Positions 61,768-63,991 of a stretch of DNA of 63,991 nt are shown here, piece after piece; within the stretch, counting starts at the first letter, position 1, and each line of letters begins with the position of its first letter. The notes beneath the pieces are model-generated. The model was not told the origin of the DNA. It did no database searches and was given only the letters and a program-made list of their open reading frames with translations. Source of the DNA: Streptomyces sp. NRRL S-31 (GTDB taxonomy: Bacteria > Actinomycetota > Actinomycetes > Streptomycetales > Streptomycetaceae). The position numbers were made by a program, and so were the translations under genes. Location of the stretch: positions 1-63,991 of the forward strand of contig NZ_JOCB01000055.1 of the NCBI RefSeq assembly GCF_000718775.1, read 5' to 3'.

Positions 61768-63006
61768 ATGGCGCCCGGTGGGAACCGCGGCTGGCTGCTC
61801 CGCCTCGTCATCGCCTTCGGCTGCGCGCAGGGCGCGGTGTCGATGGCCCGGCCGGCCGTCTCCTACCGGGCCCTCGCGCTCGGCGCCGACGAACGGGCGG
61901 TCGGTGTCATCGCCGGGGTGTACGCCCTGCTGCCGCTGTTCGCCGCCGTACCGCTCGGCCGGCGCACCGACCACGGCCGCTGCGCGCCCCTGCTGACCGC
62001 GGGCGTGGTCCTGATCGCGGGTGGCTGCGCGCTCAGCGGCCTCGCGGGCTCGCTGTGGACGATGGCCCTGTGGAGCGGGGTGATGGGACTCGGCCACCTG
62101 TGCTTCGTGATCGGCGCCCAGTCGCTGGTGGCCCGCCGGTCCGCGCCGCACGAACAGGACCGCGACTTCGGGCACTTCACCATCGGCGCCTCCCTCGGCC
62201 AGCTCGTCGGCCCCGTCGCCGCGGGCGCCCTCGTCGGCGGCGCCGACCGGGCGCACGGCAGCGCGCTCGCCCTCCTCGCAGCGGGCGCGGGCGCAGCGGT
62301 CGCGTTCACCTCGCTGTGGCGCCTGGAGGACCGTACGGCCGTCGGCTCCCGCCCGTCGCGGGCCGGGCGCGTGCCGGTCGGCCGCATCCTGCGGGCCCGG
62401 GGCGTGCCCGCGGGCATCCTGATCAGCCTGTCGGTGCTGTCCGCGACCGACATCCTCACCGCCTATCTGCCGGTGGTCGGGGAGCACCGGGGCATCGCCC
62501 CCTCGACGGTCGGTGTCCTGCTCGGCCTCCGGGCCGGCGCCACCATCGCCTGCCGGCTCGTCCTCACGCCGCTGCTGCGGCTGCTCGGACGGCCCGTGCT
62601 GCTCACCGCGACCTGCCTGCTGGCGGCCGTGCTGTGCGCGGGGGTCGCGCTGCCGGTGCCGGTGTGGGCGCTCGGCGCGATGCTCACGGTCCTCGGGTTC
62701 TGCCTGGGTGTGGGCCAGCCGCTGTCGATGACGACGGTGGTGCGGGCCGCGCCCGAGGAGGCCCGCTCCACCGCCCTCGCCCTGCGGCTGACCGGCAACC
62801 GGCTCGGCCAGGTCGCGGCTCCGGCCGCCGCCGGTCTGGTCGCCGGTCTGACCGGGGTGGCGGCGCCGTTCGTGATGCTGGGGGCCCTGCTGCTGGTGTC
62901 GACCGGGGTGGCGCCGCGGTCGTCCGGGCACCCCCGGGAGGCGGCCGGCCGGGTGACGGGGGAGCGGTCCGGGGGCCGCCGGTTGCGCCGCACGAGCGAC
63001 ATCTGA
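61768..63006 (+). CDS. MFS transporter
   Basis: The 412-residue protein has twelve predicted helices. A loop-like motif PLGRRTDHGRCAPLLTAG sits between helices 2 and 3, and GHFTIGASLGQLVGPVAAGALV fits helix 5 (given as GHFTIGASLGQLV and GPVAAGALV). It is not a close match to any drug-pump class I can name. A basic tail (RVTGERSGGRRLRRTSDI) ends it. GGAAAGG precedes ATG 61768 by about 9 nt. It starts 22 bp after the citrate transporter, so the two probably share an mRNA. Substrate unknown. Confidence 0.85.
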   Translation: MAPGGNRGWLLRLVIAFGCAQGAVSMARPAVSYRALALGADERAVGVIAGVYALLPLFAAVPLGRRTDHGRCAPLLTAGVVLIAGGCALSGLAGSLWTMALWSGVMGLGHLCFVIGAQSLVARRSAPHEQDRDFGHFTIGASLGQLVGPVAAGALVGGADRAHGSALALLAAGAGAAVAFTSLWRLEDRTAVGSRPSRAGRVPVGRILRARGVPAGILISLSVLSATDILTAYLPVVGEHRGIAPSTVGVLLGLRAGATIACRLVLTPLLRLLGRPVLLTATCLLAAVLCAGVALPVPVWALGAMLTVLGFCLGVGQPLSMTTVVRAAPEEARSTALALRLTGNRLGQVAAPAAAGLVAGLTGVAAPFVMLGALLLVSTGVAPRSSGHPREAAGRVTGERSGGRRLRRTSDI

Positions 63007-63108
63007 CGGCGCGACGGGTGTCGCTGCCGGGGGCCGCGCGGGCCATGACGCAGAGTCCAGGCGAAAGAGCGATTTGTATGAAAATCGTCTGAACTCGGAG
63101 GACCGCGC

Positions 63109-63804
63109 ATGCCCACCCTGACACTCCCCCGTGCCGTCGGCCCCCGCGCGGGCGCCACCGTCGTCCTCGCCGCCCTCGCCGCGGCGGGCGCGTCATGGGT
63201 GGCGGCGCCGGAGGCGGCGGCCCAGGGGGAGAACGGCGACATCCGGATCCACAACGCGCGCTCGACCAACCCGCCGTCGTTCGTCGGATCGGCGAAGGAC
63301 GACCCGGTGGTCTGCAAGTTCTTCCTGGAGGCCGTCAACTTCGACACCCTGACCAGCATCGCGTACACGATCACGCCGCAGCCCCCGCTGCCCACCGCCG
63401 CCACCGTGACGGGCATCATCCAACTGGCCGGCGGCGCCGGGCACACCGACCCGCTGGGACTGGCGGACGGGCAGTACAAGATCAGCTGGACCGTGGGCGT
63501 GCCCCCGGCCCTGAAGGAGAAGGTCTTCCGCGTCAACTGCCACGACGGCCGCGTGGAGGGGGCGCCCGGCGGCCAGATCGAGGACCACGGGCAGAACGGC
63601 GACAACCACCAGCAGAACAACGGGTCGTGGGGCCAGGGCGACCACGACGGCCCGCAGGGCGGTGTGCACGCGGGCGGCGGCGGGCTCATCGACACCGCCG
63701 CCGCCTACTCGCCGGTGGCCGCCGCGGCGGCCGTGGGGCTGGTCGCCGTCAGCGCCGCCGTGTACTTCCGGCTGATCCGCCGGCGGCCCCATGGCGCCGC
63801 GTAG
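63109..63804 (+). CDS. secreted, membrane-anchored protein next to a class F sortase
   Basis: The 231-residue protein has a signal peptide (about 1-39), a beta-rich domain (residues 45-150) with two Cys, and a long Gly/His/Asn-rich linker (GQNGDNHQQNNGSWGQGDHD). It ends with a membrane helix and the basic tail YFRLIRRRPHGAA, the shape of a sortase substrate or lipid-linked wall protein, although no LPxTG motif is seen. The next gene starts inside its end (14-bp overlap). ATG 63109 has GGAGG 8 nt upstream. Function unknown. Confidence 0.75.
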   Translation: MPTLTLPRAVGPRAGATVVLAALAAAGASWVAAPEAAAQGENGDIRIHNARSTNPPSFVGSAKDDPVVCKFFLEAVNFDTLTSIAYTITPQPPLPTAATVTGIIQLAGGAGHTDPLGLADGQYKISWTVGVPPALKEKVFRVNCHDGRVEGAPGGQIEDHGQNGDNHQQNNGSWGQGDHDGPQGGVHAGGGGLIDTAAAYSPVAAAAAVGLVAVSAAVYFRLIRRRPHGAA

Positions 63805-63991
63805 CCGCCGACGCAGGCCCTGGTACCGGACCCGCGCCTACCGCCTGGCCAGGACGGCCGTCCTGGTGACCGTCCTGGTGATGGTGGGGTCGCACTGCGG
63901 GGCGGGCGGCAGGCACACCGTGGCCGGCCGGACGGGCGGGCCGGACGCGGCGGCGGACCCGGACGGCGCGGCCCCGCACGCCGCCCCCGCC
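63791..63991 (+). CDS. class F sortase, N-terminal part (cut by the window end)
   Basis: 67 codons are visible. The protein starts MAPRSRRRRPWYRTRAYRLA, followed by a hydrophobic anchor (TAVLVTVLVMVGSHCG) and an Ala/Pro/Gly-rich linker. This is how Streptomyces class F sortases begin; the catalytic His-Cys-Arg domain lies beyond the window. The overlap with the secreted protein gene suggests that protein is its partner or substrate. The class is inferred from the start and the neighbour. Confidence 0.55.
   Translation, partial: MAPRSRRRRPWYRTRAYRLARTAVLVTVLVMVGSHCGAGGRHTVAGRTGGPDAAADPDGAAPHAAPA

Overview
ORGANISM. This is GC-rich DNA (third codon positions almost all G or C, many GTG starts, GTGA/ATGA stop-start overlaps) from a Streptomyces or very close relative. 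The pyrG-NUDIX-ald-parA-scpAB-rluB-tyrA-cmk-der order, the SepF-like gene, the Rpf/LysM protein, the streptogrisin, the dnaE2-imuB pair and a class F sortase all point to the core part of a Streptomyces chromosome. I found no tRNA, rRNA, CRISPR array, transposase or prophage genes. REGION 1 (1-16.9 kb) is a conserved + strand housekeeping block. It runs from the pyrG end, NUDIX hydrolase, an ATPase/TPR protein and alanine dehydrogenase to chromosome segregation (ParA-like ATPase, basic partner protein, ScpA, ScpB), RluB-type pseudouridine synthase, prephenate dehydrogenase, cytidylate kinase, an acyltransferase and the GTPase Der. Inserted in it is a small accessory group: an ADP-ribosylglycohydrolase with a 45-bp palindrome over its start, two convergent RlaP-type nucleotidyltransferases and a Rieske lipoprotein. 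Two copies of an intergenic repeat start exactly at the stop codons of rluB and tyrA. REGION 2 (16.9-28.2 kb) holds cell-envelope and metabolic genes: Rpf/LysM hydrolase, an orphan cytochrome oxidase subunit I, a tiny I78-type inhibitor, a PAP2 phosphatase, a mannosyltransferase-like membrane protein, an MFS exporter, glutaryl-CoA dehydrogenase and SflA. REGION 3 (28.6-37.0 kb) is the most interesting accessory region. A substrate-binding protein, preceded by a short leader peptide and an attenuator-like hairpin, is divergent from an operon of ABC permease, FAD-binding protein, ABC ATPase, two luciferase-like monooxygenases and a DUF1684 protein. The layout suggests uptake and oxidative breakdown of an organosulfur or amino-acid-like compound under cysteine-type attenuation. 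A 21-bp minisatellite of about eleven units sits inside the operon. REGION 4 (37.2-51.5 kb) has secreted hydrolases (streptogrisin, lipase, subtilisin, SGNH esterase), the dnaE2-imuB translesion pair behind a LexA box, and small regulators, acetyltransferases and conserved hypotheticals. REGION 5 (51.5-64 kb) has a CoA-transferase, a drug-type ABC exporter and its TetR regulator with two clear operators, an orphan type ISP specificity domain, a GntR regulator beside homogentisate dioxygenase, a TetR regulator beside a citrate-type transporter, another MFS protein, and a secreted anchored protein with a class F sortase cut by the window end.
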